Source: Distichodus sexfasciatus (taxonomy: Eukaryota > Chordata > Actinopteri > Characiformes > Distichodontidae). Taken from it: a stretch of 64,000 bases of DNA. A model generated the notes under the pieces. That model searched no databases and was not told where the DNA came from. It was given only the letters and a program-made list of their open reading frames with translations. Positions 1-10,426 of the stretch are shown piece by piece; position 1 is the first letter of the stretch, and each line of letters starts with the position of its first letter. The stretch is from positions 1 to 64,000 of the forward strand of contig JAVGVS010000512.1 of NCBI GenBank assembly GCA_032718565.1, written 5' to 3'. The position numbers were made by a program, and so were the translations under genes.

Positions 1-20
1 TTATTATTATTATTATTATC
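1..20. repeat. (TTA)n microsatellite
   Basis: The window opens inside an uninterrupted TTA run that extends beyond the left edge, so its full length is unknown. Confidence 0.9.
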
Positions 21-25
21 ATCAC

Positions 26-240
26 AGCATTTAGCAGATGCTCTTATATGTGGTGGCTTAGTGGTTGAGACGCTCCTTCTCGACCAAGAGATCGTGGGTT
101 CAAGTCCTGCCTCTGGCATTACCTTCATTGGGTCCCTGGCCAAGACCCTTAACCCCAAGTTGCTCTCAGGGAGATTGTCCCTGAAATTAGGAAATTAAAT
201 GATAAGAGCATCTGCTAAATGCCGTAAATGTGAATGTAAA
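26..240 (+). repeat. tRNA-derived SINE, family S1, copy 1
   Basis: The head carries pol III promoter-like boxes: a box A match TGGCTTAGTGG near 53 and a box B match GGTTCAAGTCC near 98. The body (GGGTCCCTGGCCAAGACCC) and the tail (AAGAGCATCTGCTAAATG) recur in five other copies here. At 26-48 a short piece of the same tail lies in the opposite orientation, so a second minus-strand copy or a snap-back rearrangement abuts this one. tRNA-derived SINEs are moved by LINE proteins; this copy shows no coding capacity. Confidence 0.85.
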
Positions 241-983
241 TCCAGAGCGGCATACAACTGTGCTTTGTAGTCCACGACTGTTCTTCATCTCAAAAGTTAG
301 AATTAAATCAACAAGTGTCATAACTTCAAAATATTCACTGATCCATCCATCCATCCGTTTAACATTCCTTTCAGCCATCATGAAAATTATATGCAGATCC
401 ATTTGTCCATCTTTTGGACGTTCTTCCTTATTTCCACTGAAAACTAGAATTAAATCAGCAACTGTTGTCCGCCAGCTAAGCTGCACACACTTAACAAGCC
501 CTGTTACAGAAACCCGTTGCTGTTGTTTGTGCTGGCGGCGCCTATTTTTAATACAAATCGTATGAGCTTCAGTGTTCAGACCGCTAAGCGCCTTCGGTGG
601 AAAAAAGATGCCGGTGGAGACATTTTTTTACTGCAGTGCTCAAAGCACTTCATGTTTAAATCCGATCAACTTTTAAAACAGTGCCGAGTGTCTCTTCTCT
701 CTTGTTAGACAATCAAGATTGAGGAAGGGGCGGAACACACACAGTCAAGAACTCACTAACAGTAAAAAACAATTTCTTTTACGTCAACTAAACTACCGAT
801 CTCAAAGGAACACATTACAATGTTTACATAAAATAGGAACTAACGCGAGAGTGCACGATGACGCTTTTCGTGACTTAGCAACAACAAGCCGGTGATTCAA
901 ACCAATCGACGTGATCACGGGGCGAGCACCCTAACCGTTCCACTACAAACTGCGCTGGACAGTTGTAAGGTATAATTGTGAGG
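241..983. other. Unassigned, no gene seen
   Basis: Mixed sequence with short open frames only and no domain, splice or repeat signal that I can recognise. A short CCATCCATCCATCC run lies near 342-355. Confidence 0.5.
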
Positions 984-1245
984 TGCAGTTAGTAGAGTAA
1001 TGGTTAGGGAGTTGGCCCCATGACTGGAAGGTCGCTGGTTCGAGTCCTGGACTGGTAAAGATTTTCTGAGGTACTCATGAGCAAGGTACTGTCCCCAAGC
1101 ACTGCTCTCTGGACGCTGCCAAAAATAGCTGCCCACTGCTCTTTCACAGATGGGTCAAATGCAGAGATCACATTTTGTTGTTGTGCACTGTGTGCTGTGT
1201 TGTGTTCACAATGACAAAGTTAAATTGTGATTTATACTCAAGTTA
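984..1245 (+). repeat. SINE-like repeat, family S2, copy 1
   Basis: The tRNA-like head has a box B match (GGTTCGAGTCC near 1037). It is followed by the family body (GAGGTACTCATGAGCAAGG) and the right part (CACTGTGTGCTGTGTTGTG). About fifteen related copies occur in both orientations through the window, making S2 the most frequent interspersed repeat here. Confidence 0.85.
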
Positions 1246-1367
1246 AATTTATTGGTGAGTACATTTATGATTGTATTGTGTCAGTGGACTGTCAAGTTGG
1301 CAGTTATTACATTGCATAAAATTAAAGTAGCAGCACAGGAAAAATAATTGAGAAAATGGGAGTATAC

Positions 1368-1740
1368 TAGGGGTGTTGAAATCAATCGCATAATCGATCG
1401 CACTGCAATACAAACGTGCATCAATGCAGATTCAGACCATAATCGATTATAAAGGAGGTTTTCAACCGGAGTATTTGGGCATCTTTATGAACAATGAATT
1501 AAGTGCAAACATCTAAAAAGTTATAGAAAAAATATTCATCTATGAACTATATCATGACAATGCTTAGTCATTTTCTGGCTACAGCATAAAAATTCAAGTT
1601 AAAATTAGAAACTCAGTAGTAACTATGGCTGCCCAATCTGGGTGCAGTGTGGAAAAATTGATGGCATGCATTGTGATGTCGTATTGTGAGACCTAATAAT
1701 CGTAATCAAATCGTAGGAGTAATGAAAGTTCACACTTCTA
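1368..1740. mobile_element. Short non-autonomous hAT-like element with near-perfect TSD
   Basis: A 373-bp block begins TAGGGGTGTTGAAATC and ends GTTCACACTTCTA, so the outer bases are inverted (TAG...CTA), with only loose similarity further in. It is flanked by GAGTATAC on the left and GAGTACAC on the right, an 8-bp duplication with one difference. Eight-bp duplications and ends of this kind fit hAT transposons. There is no transposase, so it would need a helper. The class is inferred from duplication length and end form. Confidence 0.65.
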
Positions 1741-2206
1741 GAGTACACCTTAGCAAACTCAACTATTATTTATCAAAATAAACGATCTGTGCTGCTTTAA
1801 ACTCAAAATCTCCACAAGATCCAAAACTCTCCTGACTGCAACACGGCTGACTCGCTCTCCTACTCACACTTTAATTTTGCGCTTAGTCAGACTGCAAACA
1901 GAACATTTATACTGAATACCAAGCTAAGCCATCAGCTCCAGACACACACACCCCTGTGCAGATCCGGATCCGGCTAACACACACTTCTGGGAGGAAAAAT
2001 GCTTAAGCAAGTTGTTTAAGAGTTTGTGTAATCAGTGCTGAGTGCCTGGGAAGTTTCTGTAGAGATGTCATCATAATCTAATAATTAACATGCTGTATAT
2101 ATGTATATATTTAAATAAAACTGTTCATATAAAAATGAATTCCACCCAATCTGTCTATAAAATGAGCTGCTTTTGGCCTTTCTGGAAGAGAACTACTAGG
2201 GCTGGG
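1741..2206. other. Unassigned, no gene seen
   Basis: No coding, RNA or repeat signature is recognised. Sequence near 2152-2200 (ATCTGTCTATAAAATGAGCTGCTTTTGGCC...) resembles part of family A, so a short relic may be present. Confidence 0.4.
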
Positions 2207-3003
2207 TATCGTTGCTGATTTCCTGAATCGATTCGATTCCGATTCACAAGGTCATGATCCGATTCAATTCTCGATTCGGTTCGATTCGATATTGATTTAT
2301 TTAGAGATTTCTTTGCGTCAATACTAGTTTTGCTTGGTTATAAAATAACTTGTTTTAAAACCGAAGTGTTGCCAAACATCGGCCTTTAGGCCAGATGGTG
2401 ATTTGAGCGGAGCAGCTTCAGCCATGGCTCTATGAGAGTCCTGAGTGCTGACTGGTGTTTACATCGCAAATAATGTAATGAATGCTTTTTAGGCAATTAC
2501 TTCAATTTTTGTGAACGGAATTACTCAGAAATAATTTCACATACAGAGGAATGAATGAATGAATAATGTCGGTAAGTTGAAAGTCTCATGATTGTGACGG
2601 TATGTGTGTGGTTTCTGTAAGTTAAAGGGATTCTGAGTTAGTAAAACACTAATTAATAAACAACGCAAAATACCTGCATCAGTCTCAAAGAGTTGTGGTC
2701 TCGACTGGTCTCCTCTTTGACAAGACCGAGTACAAATACGACCGGATCCAAGACAAGACCGAGACTTTTAAAAACTCCAGTCTCCAGTACTACAACACTA
2801 CATTTTAAGACAGAAGGCATGGGCTGTATAAAATCCCACCTTGGACTTAGGACGTGCCCGGCGCAAGCGCTACATTTACAACGTACAATAAATGCGTCAT
2901 CAAATATCGGCTGGAAATATGGGGCAAAACTAAGCATCGGTTCGATGTCGATGACTTTTTAAAAAGCAATTATCGTACGATTCCGATATTATCATGCACA
3001 ACT
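2207..3003. mobile_element. Cluster of hAT-like terminal fragments
   Basis: Three terminus-like sequences lie side by side. Near 2209 there is TAGGGCTGGGTATCG followed by runs of GATTCGATTC, a form common at the ends of fish hAT elements. A block ending TACTACAACACTA at 2800 is a second, minus-strand end. A block ending near 3003 reads on the minus strand as a third end (GCATGATAATATCGGAATCG). None has a matching partner end that I could find, so these are truncated or nested pieces. A plus-strand frame of 89 codons over 2693-2962 is considered chance. Confidence 0.5.
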
Positions 3004-3600
3004 AAAAACTAAAATTATATGATCTGAAGTCTGATTACTTTTACATACAATATTAAATTATCAATCAAGAAATATAAGAAGGCTGAAGTTTCTCGGCTTG
3101 TTAAAAGTGTTGTGTTTGTGAGTGAATACGTCTGGCTTCAGAACAGTAAAGTCCTGCCAGCTTTAACTTCTCACTGTTCACTCTGACAGCCCCATTAGGA
3201 TTTGGATAGCGTTCCAGTTAACCAGATGAACCCAAATCATTAGCGTTCATCCGTGTTGTAGAGGTGGAAATTTGAAATGTTCAAGTCTGATGTTCTCTCA
3301 TAAAAAGGTGGCTTTGCTTAGGGATATTAATACTGCACTATTATTACTAGATGAGCAATAAAATTTACATTTTGAAATTCACTTTAAGTATACTGTTGTG
3401 TACTTCAAAATTATATTTATATAAAAATAGAAAAAAAATCGGTAGAAAATATTTTACCTTTAAATATTTTAGAACATAAAATGATATTAATCCAAAATAA
3501 ATAGACTTTATACGCTTTGTGTTTAAGTGTACAGTCAGAAATTTTTATATTTTAACTTATGTAATAATACATTTTTTACACAATTTTTTATGCTGTATTT
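3004..3600. other. AT-rich unassigned sequence
   Basis: Strongly AT-rich with short poly-A and poly-T runs. No gene, RNA or repeat family was recognised. Confidence 0.5.
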
Positions 3601-3903
3601 TTCCCAACTGACAAGTTTTTGCTCTTTAGGTCAAACTATTGTCATAACATACTAACATGCCCTTCTAATACACACCTGACCAAAACCAGTCCCATTCATG
3701 GCCCTTTTTGAGATTGTTGTGGCTTAAAATGCCTGATTTTGCATCAGCTTTTCTATTTAAAAAAAAAAAAAAAAAGTTGAAAGTTGTTTTTAGGCGTTTT
3801 GTTGCAATAAAGTTGTGGGAGCAAGTCAAAGTTGCGGAAAGAAGTTGTGATTATTGCCCTTTACAATTATTCGTTAATTAAAATGGAGGGAACAACACCA
3901 CAA

Positions 3904-4013
3904 TGCGCCGTGCGGTGTGTTGGTCCCCACTCACGGCTGTAGTTCCGGGATAGGCTCTGGTTTCCCCGCAACCCCGGTAGGGATTAAGTGGTTCAGATAA
4001 TGACTGACTGACA
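3904..4013 (+). repeat. SINE-like family S3 fragment
   Basis: It holds GTGTGTTGGTCCCCACTC, GGGATAGGCTCTGGTTTCCC and the ending GGTTCAGATAATGACTGACTGAC. These match the 3' part of the longer S3 copy at 44.26-44.61 kb, which also ends in a (GAAT)n-like run. Confidence 0.65.
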
Positions 4014-4164
4014 AAACCACTATTATTATTATTGTGTTTTTATCACACGTTTCCTGCTTCTTCTAAAAGTAACAAGGAAGCGAGTTCGCTGACGTATGGT
4101 TCAAGACTTTGCGGGAAACAACCCGCAAAGAAATCGGGAAAAAATAATGTGTATCTGCACAAAT

Positions 4165-4525
4165 TATTGAAAAGTATTGCACAGACTCTGGTGCTTCACT
4201 GCTGTTATAATATCTGCACAAACTAAAATGTTAGTCAGACTTTTTAAGAGATACTGTTTTATTAATAGACTGGATATTGAATTTTTCATATTGAAACTGT
4301 TTCTAACCTCTTGCACATTCAGTGTAAAAGTCAACTTCCACTTTTGTAGGTTAATACTGCATCCAAACTGTCTCTCTTTCTACATCTAGTTCTAGTTTAG
4401 AGTTTATATTTAATATTCCATTTCTAGTTTAAAATGTATATTTTGTATTCTATTTATATATTGTTGATTCTATGTGCCTTATTTGTTCTTTGTTCCCTGT
4501 TTCTTGTTGCACTGTGTAAACTTTG
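4165..4525 (+). repeat. Interspersed repeat family B, copy 1
   Basis: It shares CACTGCTGTTATAATATCTGC, ATTGAAACTG, CACATTCAGTGT and TTTGTATTCTATTTATATATT with sequence at 13.24-13.44 and 19.19-19.91 kb, in the same order. The T-rich right half resembles the 3' tails of fish retroposons; this is inference. Short open frames here are chance. Confidence 0.55.
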
Positions 4526-4749
4526 ACAATGATTGGTCAAAAATTGCAGGAAAGTTGTGCCAATTAGTCAGAAATTAATGGTAGAAATGAATTTGTGGGG
4601 ACTGGCTGAATTTGCTTTAATAGTTGTGATCAGGGCGTCGTGAAATCACGTAAAACATTTCCATAACCGTCTCCTAAACAGCTTTAAACTCTTGTGCAAA
4701 ATTCTAAACTCTTTAACTTGTCACTCCTTGTTTCCTCATATACTGTAAG

Positions 4750-4861
4750 CAGGGCCTGGGCACGGTACCTTGCTCATGAGTACCTTTGCCAGTCTGGGAA
4801 CTTGAACATGCAACCTTCCGATCACGGGGCCCACATCCTAAACGTTACGTTATGAACTGCC
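4750..4861 (-). repeat. S2 SINE, partial copy
   Basis: The minus strand carries the tRNA-like half only: GGTACCTTGCTCATGAGTAC and a decayed box B region followed by CTAAACGTTACG. The body beyond the head is missing. Confidence 0.75.
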
Positions 4862-5070
4862 TCGAAATACTTGAAGCATAAGACTACATTTTACACTAAA
4901 ACATGAGAACTTTGGTGCTCTGCAAAATATGCAGAAATGAAGGAAGGTTTAGGACTTTCACACACCACTGTATATTCCAGGATTTCTCATTACGAATCAT
5001 ACTTTAATTTGATTAAAAAGCTTCTCTCTTTTTCTTTCTCTATCTCTTCTCTCATCTCCTCCCCCACCAG

Positions 5071-5103
5071 GCACCAGTGAATTGTGGGTAAACGTAACAA
5101 AAG
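5071..5103 (+). other. Candidate 33-nt cassette microexon
   Basis: A ~50-nt pyrimidine-rich tract (5021-5068) leads to CAG at 5070. Thirty-three nucleotides follow, then AAG|GTAAGTGTG, a near-consensus 5' splice site. Thirty-three nt keeps phase. Only frame 3 is open; it would read TSELWVNVTK. Sequence just downstream (5104-5300) is non-repetitive and of mixed composition, as is often seen around regulated neuronal microexons. I cannot assign it to any gene, and chance assembly of such signals in 64 kb is possible. Confidence 0.3.
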
Positions 5104-5330
5104 GTAAGTGTGTTTATCTGAGCGCTGATCGTGATCATTACACTGCTTCACAAAAGCTCTTTCTCGCCTGTAAGAAGAAAGACGTCAGCAGCAGCATCTC
5201 CAGAGAGAGAGCGTCTGATCGCACATGCCTTTTCATCATCTGCAAAGCTGGCGATCAGATTAGTCCGATTATAAATAGAATGGATTAATACTCCACTGTC
5301 AAATAAATGAGTAAAAAAAAAAAACCATCT
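5104..5330. other. Non-repetitive island next to the candidate microexon
   Basis: Balanced composition, no similarity to the window's repeats, and motifs such as GCGCTGATCGTGATCATTAC and GATTAGTCCGATTATAAATAG. It could be a conserved intronic element or a unique remnant. A 68-codon frame runs through from 5082 but crosses the putative splice donor and has no recognised domain. Confidence 0.35.
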
Positions 5331-5790
5331 GTGTGGATGTCTGAAGTCAGTGGAGAATTAAAACTGTAAAACTTACAGCATACGCAACAAAAGGTTTTGG
5401 TGTAAATCGACTCAGTGAACAACACTTACTTTTGATAAAAAATATGGATTTTTTTAAATATTTCATTTGATTGCAAAACGGCAAAGAATAAAACTTGTCT
5501 TTTTTTTTTCCAAATCTGGAAGCAAATATTGAAAACGTCATGGTCAGGTTTTGATTTAAATGTGGAAAAAAATGGACCCCATGCTACTTGCTTTTGATAA
5601 AAACACAAAATTGAACAAGAGTGCGTCCGTTTGTTTTACTATTTTTAGTTGACTTCAAACCGGGAAATAATTTGTTTTGTATTTTGATATTGGAAATCAT
5701 TTTTTCTAAGATTCATGTTAACATTTTAGTCTTGATGTGGAATAATGAATAAACAACTGATACACAGACCACAGATTCATTTGCTTGTCA
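5331..5790. other. AT-rich unassigned sequence
   Basis: Two partly overlapping minus-strand frames of about 60 codons fall here, but composition is A/T-rich and no motif supports coding. TACTTTTGATAAAAA and TACTTGCTTTTGATAAAAAC about 150 bp apart suggest an old tandem duplication. Confidence 0.4.
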
Positions 5791-5794
5791 TAAG

Positions 5795-6030
5795 TAGGTG
5801 TGTAAATCACAAGTTTAATTACGGAACGATATAATATCAGTTCAGTGGACAACGCTTCAACATATGCTGATATCACACAGTCTGTTACGATATGATTTCC
5901 ATGTGATTCAATTCAGGAGCCAGCGATCGATATGAGACAATATCCTATGCTGATTTGACACCATCACTTCCATTCATATCATCTAACAAAAAGCAAGTAA
6001 AATATCATGACATTTTTATTTCTGACAAAA
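5795..6030 (+). repeat. Interspersed DNA-element family D, copy 1
   Basis: It begins AGGTGTGTAAATCACAAGTTT and includes GTTACGATATGATTTCC, CAATTCAGGAGCCAGC and CACCATCACTTCCATTCATA. The same order is found at 28.44-28.64 kb, and on the minus strand at 33.07-34.33 kb where it is interrupted by a hAT element. It therefore serves as an internal empty-site control for that insertion. Confidence 0.65.
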
Positions 6031-6371
6031 CAATGGCCCTTATTTACCAGCCGTTCTTAAGAAGAAACTCATTAAAACCCACTTATGGGGTTAGTTTCAT
6101 CAACATGGTTTAAGCTAAATAGTAGTAGTAGGGGTGGGCGATATATCGAATATACTCGATGTATCTCGGCTTGTTCCACATGCGATGTACTAAATGACTA
6201 TATCGTGGCCATAAAGTATAAATCCTAACGTTATTGTTAAACAGACAGCATGTGCTTCGCTTTCGAGTTTTGTTTTTCGGCCCCGTCAAAGCAGACAGCT
6301 CGCTCCCCTGCCCATCCAGAAAACGTACTCGGTTACTAACATAACCTTGGTTCCCTGAGATATGGGAATGA

Positions 6372-6623
6372 GTACTGCGTCGTAAGACGCTATGGGAAAA
6401 GTTCTCTTTTTCCTCTTTGTCTGAAGCCTTTTTTTTCAATCACGCAGTGCAACTGCACGCTGATTGGTTCGTAAAAGTTAACCAGCACGAACCAATCGCT
6501 TGACGGCGGAGTGTAAGTGGCCAATGGCCGCGCCGCTTTTCTGGGTGCCGGCATTTGCATGGGGCGGCTCCAACCGGCTCTATGAATGCGGCCATTTCGC
6601 CGTCAAGTTCAGATTTTTCTTCC
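6372..6623. repeat. DIRS inverted terminal repeat, 3' side
   Basis: This ~250-bp block is the inverted counterpart of 10427-10676. Shared landmarks are GTACTGCGTCGTAAGACGC, CAACTGCACGCTGATTGG, GACGGCGGAGT and GCATTTGCATGGGGCGGC. It contains CCAAT-type boxes (ACCAATCGC, GCCAATGGC). Confidence 0.85.
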
Positions 6624-6663
6624 AGTGAAGCATATCTGAGGCGTGCAGCACATGGCACGGCAA

Positions 6664-6776
6664 GGAACGCAGTACTCGTTCCCATATCTCAGGGAACCAA
6701 GGTTACGTTAGTAACCGAGTACGTTCCCTTTCGATATTTCACTTATACTGCGTTGTAAGAGACGCTATGGGAACCA
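6664..6776. repeat. DIRS internal complementary region
   Basis: The first half (6668-6722) is the inverse complement of the element's outer left end (6325-6384). The second half (6723-6776) matches, inverted, the outer right end (10648-10698), the same TTCCCTTTCGATATTTCAC reading towards the border. Fusing both outer ends in inverse order is the hallmark of the DIRS internal complementary region, thought to guide circle formation during replication. Confidence 0.8.
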
Positions 6777-6997
6777 GTACAATCCCGCCGTGCCATGGTG
6801 GGGTGCGACTCAACATGACGCCCATGGGGAATCCCAGGGGAGTGTCAAAAATTACACCAAGCACAGGGCAAGCCGCGAAGTGGCCTCTGTGGCTCGGGCG
6901 TCGCCCCGCCGGTGCCCGGGTGGGCCCGAAGTTAGGGACTTGTACCACACGGGTCAAGTAGCCCATAAGTCAGTCAGTCAGCCAGTCCAAGACGGAC

Positions 6998-7951
6998 TCA
7001 AACTGACAAAATTCTGGACTGTAGAGCAGGGACATCCAGGTTGTAGAACCTGATAAATGTGGATGGCGAGGACCAGCCGGCCGCCTCACAAATCTCCGAC
7101 ATGGAGACCCCGCTAGACCACGCCCAAGAAGAGGCCATGCCCCTGGTGGAGTGGGCTCTGACTCCGATGGGGCACTGCAACCCCAAGGAGGAATAAGCCA
7201 ATGCAATGGCCTCATGGAAGGCCCTTAGCCCGGTTACCGAAGCCGACAAATAGCTGTTCCGAGCTCCTGAAGGAGGCAGAACGCTCCACATATACTCTCA
7301 GGGCCCTGACGGGGCAGAGCAGGTGCAAGTCCTGGTCGTCCGCCGAGGCGGGCAGGGCAGAGAGAACTACAACCAGGGCTCTGAACGGAGTTGAGAGCAC
7401 TTTAGGCACGTAACCCAGCCTTGGTTTCAGGACGATTCTGGAGTCATTCGGCCCGAATTCCAGGCAAGACAGGTTGACAGACAGGGCTTGCAAGTCACCC
7501 ACACGCTTGACAGATGCCAGTGCTACGAGCAGGGCAGTCTTGAGCGAGAGCACTTTCAAGCTCGAGGAGTGCAGTGGTTCGAACGGGGCCCCTCTCAGGG
7601 CCCTCAGCACGGTGAATAAGTCCCACAAGGGGACTGTGCGAGGGCGCGGGGGGGCAACCACCTGGCGCCTCTCAAAAATTGAATAACCGCGCTGTGCCTG
7701 CCGACCGAGCGCCCTGAAAGAGGGGCATGAAAAGCCGCTATTGCCGAGGCGTAAACCTTGATGGTTTGTCCTTAACGCTGTTTGTCCAGCAACTCCTGCA
7801 GGAATGATAACACCATTGAAACCTCTGAGGAGACCGGATCTACGTTCCGGTCTTGGCACCAAGCCGCGAACAGAGCCCATTTTAAAGCATAGAGTTGCCG
7901 CGTGGACGGGGATCTAGCTTCAGTCATGGTGTTCAGAACACGCTCTGGGAG
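6998..7951 (-). pseudogene. DIRS tyrosine recombinase, frameshifted
   Basis: The enzyme would cut and rejoin DNA to insert the circular element copy. Three frames hold successive parts. The N-terminal SAM-like part runs from LPERVLNTM with TRQLYALKWALFAAWC (7951 to 7772). The middle part has LKTALLVALASVKRVGDLQ, with the first catalytic Arg (ending 7212). The C-terminal part has VRAHSTRGMASSWA (His-x-x-Arg) and TFIRFYNLD, with the nucleophilic Tyr, ending in a stop at 6998. All recognisable catalytic residues remain, but shifts near 7770-7880 and 7212-7290 break translation. It lies directly downstream of the methyltransferase-like segment, as in other DIRS elements. Confidence 0.85.
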
Positions 7952-8815
7952 GCCCAAAGGCACCCATTGAGCGGCCAGACATGCAGGGCCCACAGCTCGG
8001 GCCGCGGATGCCACAGCGAGCCATTCGCTTGAGAGAGGAGGTCTCGCCTCAGCGGAATCAGCCACGGGGCTGTTTCCAACAGCTGGAACAGCTCCGACAC
8101 CCACGGTTGGTTCTTCCAGAAGGGGGCCACCAGAAGAAGCCTGAGCTTGCGCTCCCTGACTCGTCTGAGTACCTGTGGTAGCAGAGCGACTGGAGGGAAC
8201 GCGTAAAGCGGAAGGTCTGGCCACTCGTGGGCCAGAACATCCATGCTTCTCGTAAAGTAAAGTGGGCAGTGAGAGTTGTCTTCGGAGGCGAAGAGGTCAA
8301 CTCGCTCCCTGCCGAAGGTATCCCAAATCCTCTGAACCATGAGAGGGTGGAGCGTCCAGTTCTCTGACGAGACATTGCTCCTCGACAACATGTCCGCCCC
8401 TTGGTTCAATTTGCCCGGCACATGCGATGCCCTGAGCGAGCGCAGGTTGACCTGGGCCCATACCAGAAGGTGTTTTGCAAGCGCAAAGAGGCACTTTGAG
8501 ACAATTCCGCCTTGGTGATTCACGTAGGACACCACAGAGCAGCTGTCTGAGCGCACCAGCACATGGTGCCCCTTCAGCTCTGGCAAGAAGGCTTGGCAGG
8601 CGCGGTACACTGTGAGCATTTCCAGGCAGTTGATGTGCAGCGCCACCTCCTCCTTGGACCAAAGGCCGGAGGCCGGTTTGCCTTCGCACAGCGCTCCCCA
8701 AACCCGTGTTGGAAGCATCTGTCGAGACCACCTTCCTCCTGTGTGCCGCGTCCAGGCGCACCCCCTGGGCTAGCCAGCGAGAGTCCCTCCAGCGGGTCAG
8801 GGCTGCGACGCAGGC
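7933..8815 (-). pseudogene. DIRS RNase H and methyltransferase-like segment, frameshifted
   Basis: RNase H would remove the RNA strand after reverse transcription. The first catalytic Asp (VSTDASNTGLGSA, about 8725) is in one frame. From 8718 a second frame continues with INCLEML (catalytic Glu), VLVRSDSCSVVSYVNHQGG (Asp) and VPGKLNQGADMLSR (Asp). Downstream, VDLFASEDNSHCPLYF, YAFPPVALLPQVLRRV and LLLVAPFW match the conserved region of DIRS polyproteins commonly called Dam methyltransferase-like. FPP stands where such enzymes have an acidic or Asn-Pro-Pro motif. A one-frame change near 8716-8720 separates the two RNase H parts. The end overlaps the start of the recombinase frame. Confidence 0.85.
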
Positions 8816-8826
8816 CCGAGTCGCCG

Positions 8827-9720
8827 CTATGCGGTACACGCCGCAAATGGAACCCTCTGTTTCAACCAGAACTGGATGGGTTTCATGTAAAGCAGACCCA
8901 GCCGAAGTACCGATGATGCTGCTGCCATAAGGCCCAACAGCCTTTGAAAGGCCTTGAGTGGGTGCGAAGAGCCCTCCATGAAGGAGGCTGCGCGGCTCTG
9001 AATTGACTCGGCTCGCTCCACTGAGAGACTCGCGTTCATGCGCAGAGAGTCGATTACTAGTCCCAGGAATGAAACCCGTTTGCTGGGTACCAGAACACTT
9101 TTGGCAGGATTGACCCTGAGCCCCAGACACTCCAAGTGGCTGAGCAGAAGGGCTCGGTGCGATGCCGCCTCCACCTCCAACTGGGCCAGAATGAGCCAGT
9201 CGTCGAGGTAGTTGAGGATGCGGACTCCCATCCGCCTCAGAGGGGAGAGTGCCGCATCCATGCATTGTGTAAAAGTGCGGGGAGCCAGAGACAAACCGAA
9301 CGGAAGGATCTTGTATTGATTTGCCACGCCCTCGAAGGCGAATCTCAGAAAGCGCCTGTGATGGGGGGCAGTATGGATATGAAAGTAAGCATCTTTCAAA
9401 TCCAGAGACATGAACCAGTCCTTGTGGCAAATCTGCATGAGGATCTGCTTCACAGTAAGCATCCTGAACGGCAGCTTTACCAGGGCGCAGTTCAGGAGCC
9501 TGAGGTCCAGAATTGGCCGTAGGCCATCGTCTCTCTTGGGGACAAGGAAGTAATGGCTGTAAAAACCTGACTCACTTTGAGCTGGAGAAACAATCTCTAT
9601 GGCTCCTTTTTCCAGCAGATTGCCCACCTCGGCGCGGAGAACGGGAACGTTCTCGTTGCACACTAGCGTGGGGACCACACCGCGGAAAGTGGGGGGCCTG
9701 CGAGCAAACTGCAGAGTGCA
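8827..9720 (-). pseudogene. DIRS reverse transcriptase domain
   Basis: This is the longest intact retrotransposon domain here, about 298 codons. It starts at the gag/RT deletion junction and ends in a stop before the connection region. Visible RT motifs are VPKRDDGLRPILDLRLLN, motif A SLDLKDAYFHI, motif B LPFGLSLAPRTF, motif C NYLDDWLIL (YLDD, the metal-binding pair) and SFLGLVID. The enclosing open frame begins at 9873, but its first ~50 codons translate gag DNA in another frame. RNase H follows in a different frame, so a frameshift near 8815-8830 separates polymerase from nuclease. Confidence 0.9.
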
Positions 9721-9727
9721 GGACCCA

Positions 9728-10261
9728 GATGAGCTCTTCATCAGTCTTGACTCTGGCGCCGCGAGTGGAAGACGGCGGCCGAGGGGCGGGGTCCGACTCG
9801 GAGCCCGTAAACTCATCCGCGTCGGAGGCAGCCAGCGAGATGCTGTCGTCGTCGTCTTCGTCACCGCTGCCAAACGAAACCAGGTCGCTCGCAGCCGCAG
9901 AGGGACGCTGGTCAGGCTGGGTGAAGAAGACGGAGTCCTTAGGAGGACAGGGCGAGGCTCGTGGGCACGGAGCCGGTGAGAGCTCGTCCACCTCCAAATG
10001 CGTAGCCACTCTACCCCGCCGCTTCTTCCTCACAGGGCCCTGGGAGGAGACAGACGGGAGGGTTCGAGGGGCGGGGTTGCGCTCTGAAAAGAGCGCTAGC
10101 CGCGAGCGCAACGTAGAAATGCTGAGAGCCTCGCAGTGCGGGCAATCAGCAGAGATGAGAGCGGCGTCTGCGTGGGACTCGCCCAGACAGAGCGCACACT
10201 CAGCATGGCCGTCGTCAGAGCGCAGAGGCTCAGAGCACAAAGTGCAACGACGCCGTGGCAT
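9728..10261 (-). pseudogene. DIRS gag-like ORF, 3' truncated
   Basis: The start chosen is the ATG at 10261 (MPRRRCTLCSEPL), because the upstream open frame to 10549 lies in the terminal repeat and has no family features. The first 30 residues hold a Cys/His cluster (CTLC, HAEC, C) resembling a zinc-binding knuckle. A basic patch (RKKRRGR) and an acidic run (GSGDEDDDDS) follow. The frame is recognisable to VKTDEELI (about 9728) and then reads RT DNA in the wrong frame to a stop at 9572. The remaining gag and the gag/RT spacer are missing, which points to an internal deletion. Confidence 0.8.
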
Positions 10262-10426
10262 TGAAAAATGCCGTTGTTTTAAAGCTCTTTTAGAAAGCTC
10301 TTTTAGAATTCGCCGGAAGCGCCAGGGGAACGGCGAATAATTGCCGGTTTCCAGCTGCGTTGCTCGATCAACGGCGAAGGCGTTCAGAACAGAAGAGCTC
10401 AGCGAGGAAATATCCAAGGCTGAAGA

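Larger units (their letters stand above)
3690..4665 (+). repeat. Interspersed repeat family C, copy 1, carrying nested repeats
   Basis: The segments GGCCCTTTTTGAGATTG (3703), ACAAGGAAGCGAGTT with GCTGACGTATGG (4072-4098) and CAATGATTGGTCAAAAA (4528) recur in the same order at 61.6-61.9 kb. Here the copy is split by an S3 fragment (about 3904-4013) and by a family B segment (about 4165-4525). The shared order shows one ancestral element later interrupted. The class is not determined; it has no coding capacity. Confidence 0.6.

Noticed and set aside
9513..10340. 275-codon plus-strand frame
   Set aside because: It is the antisense of the DIRS gag region; GC-rich DNA leaves both strands open. 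No motif in the plus translation.
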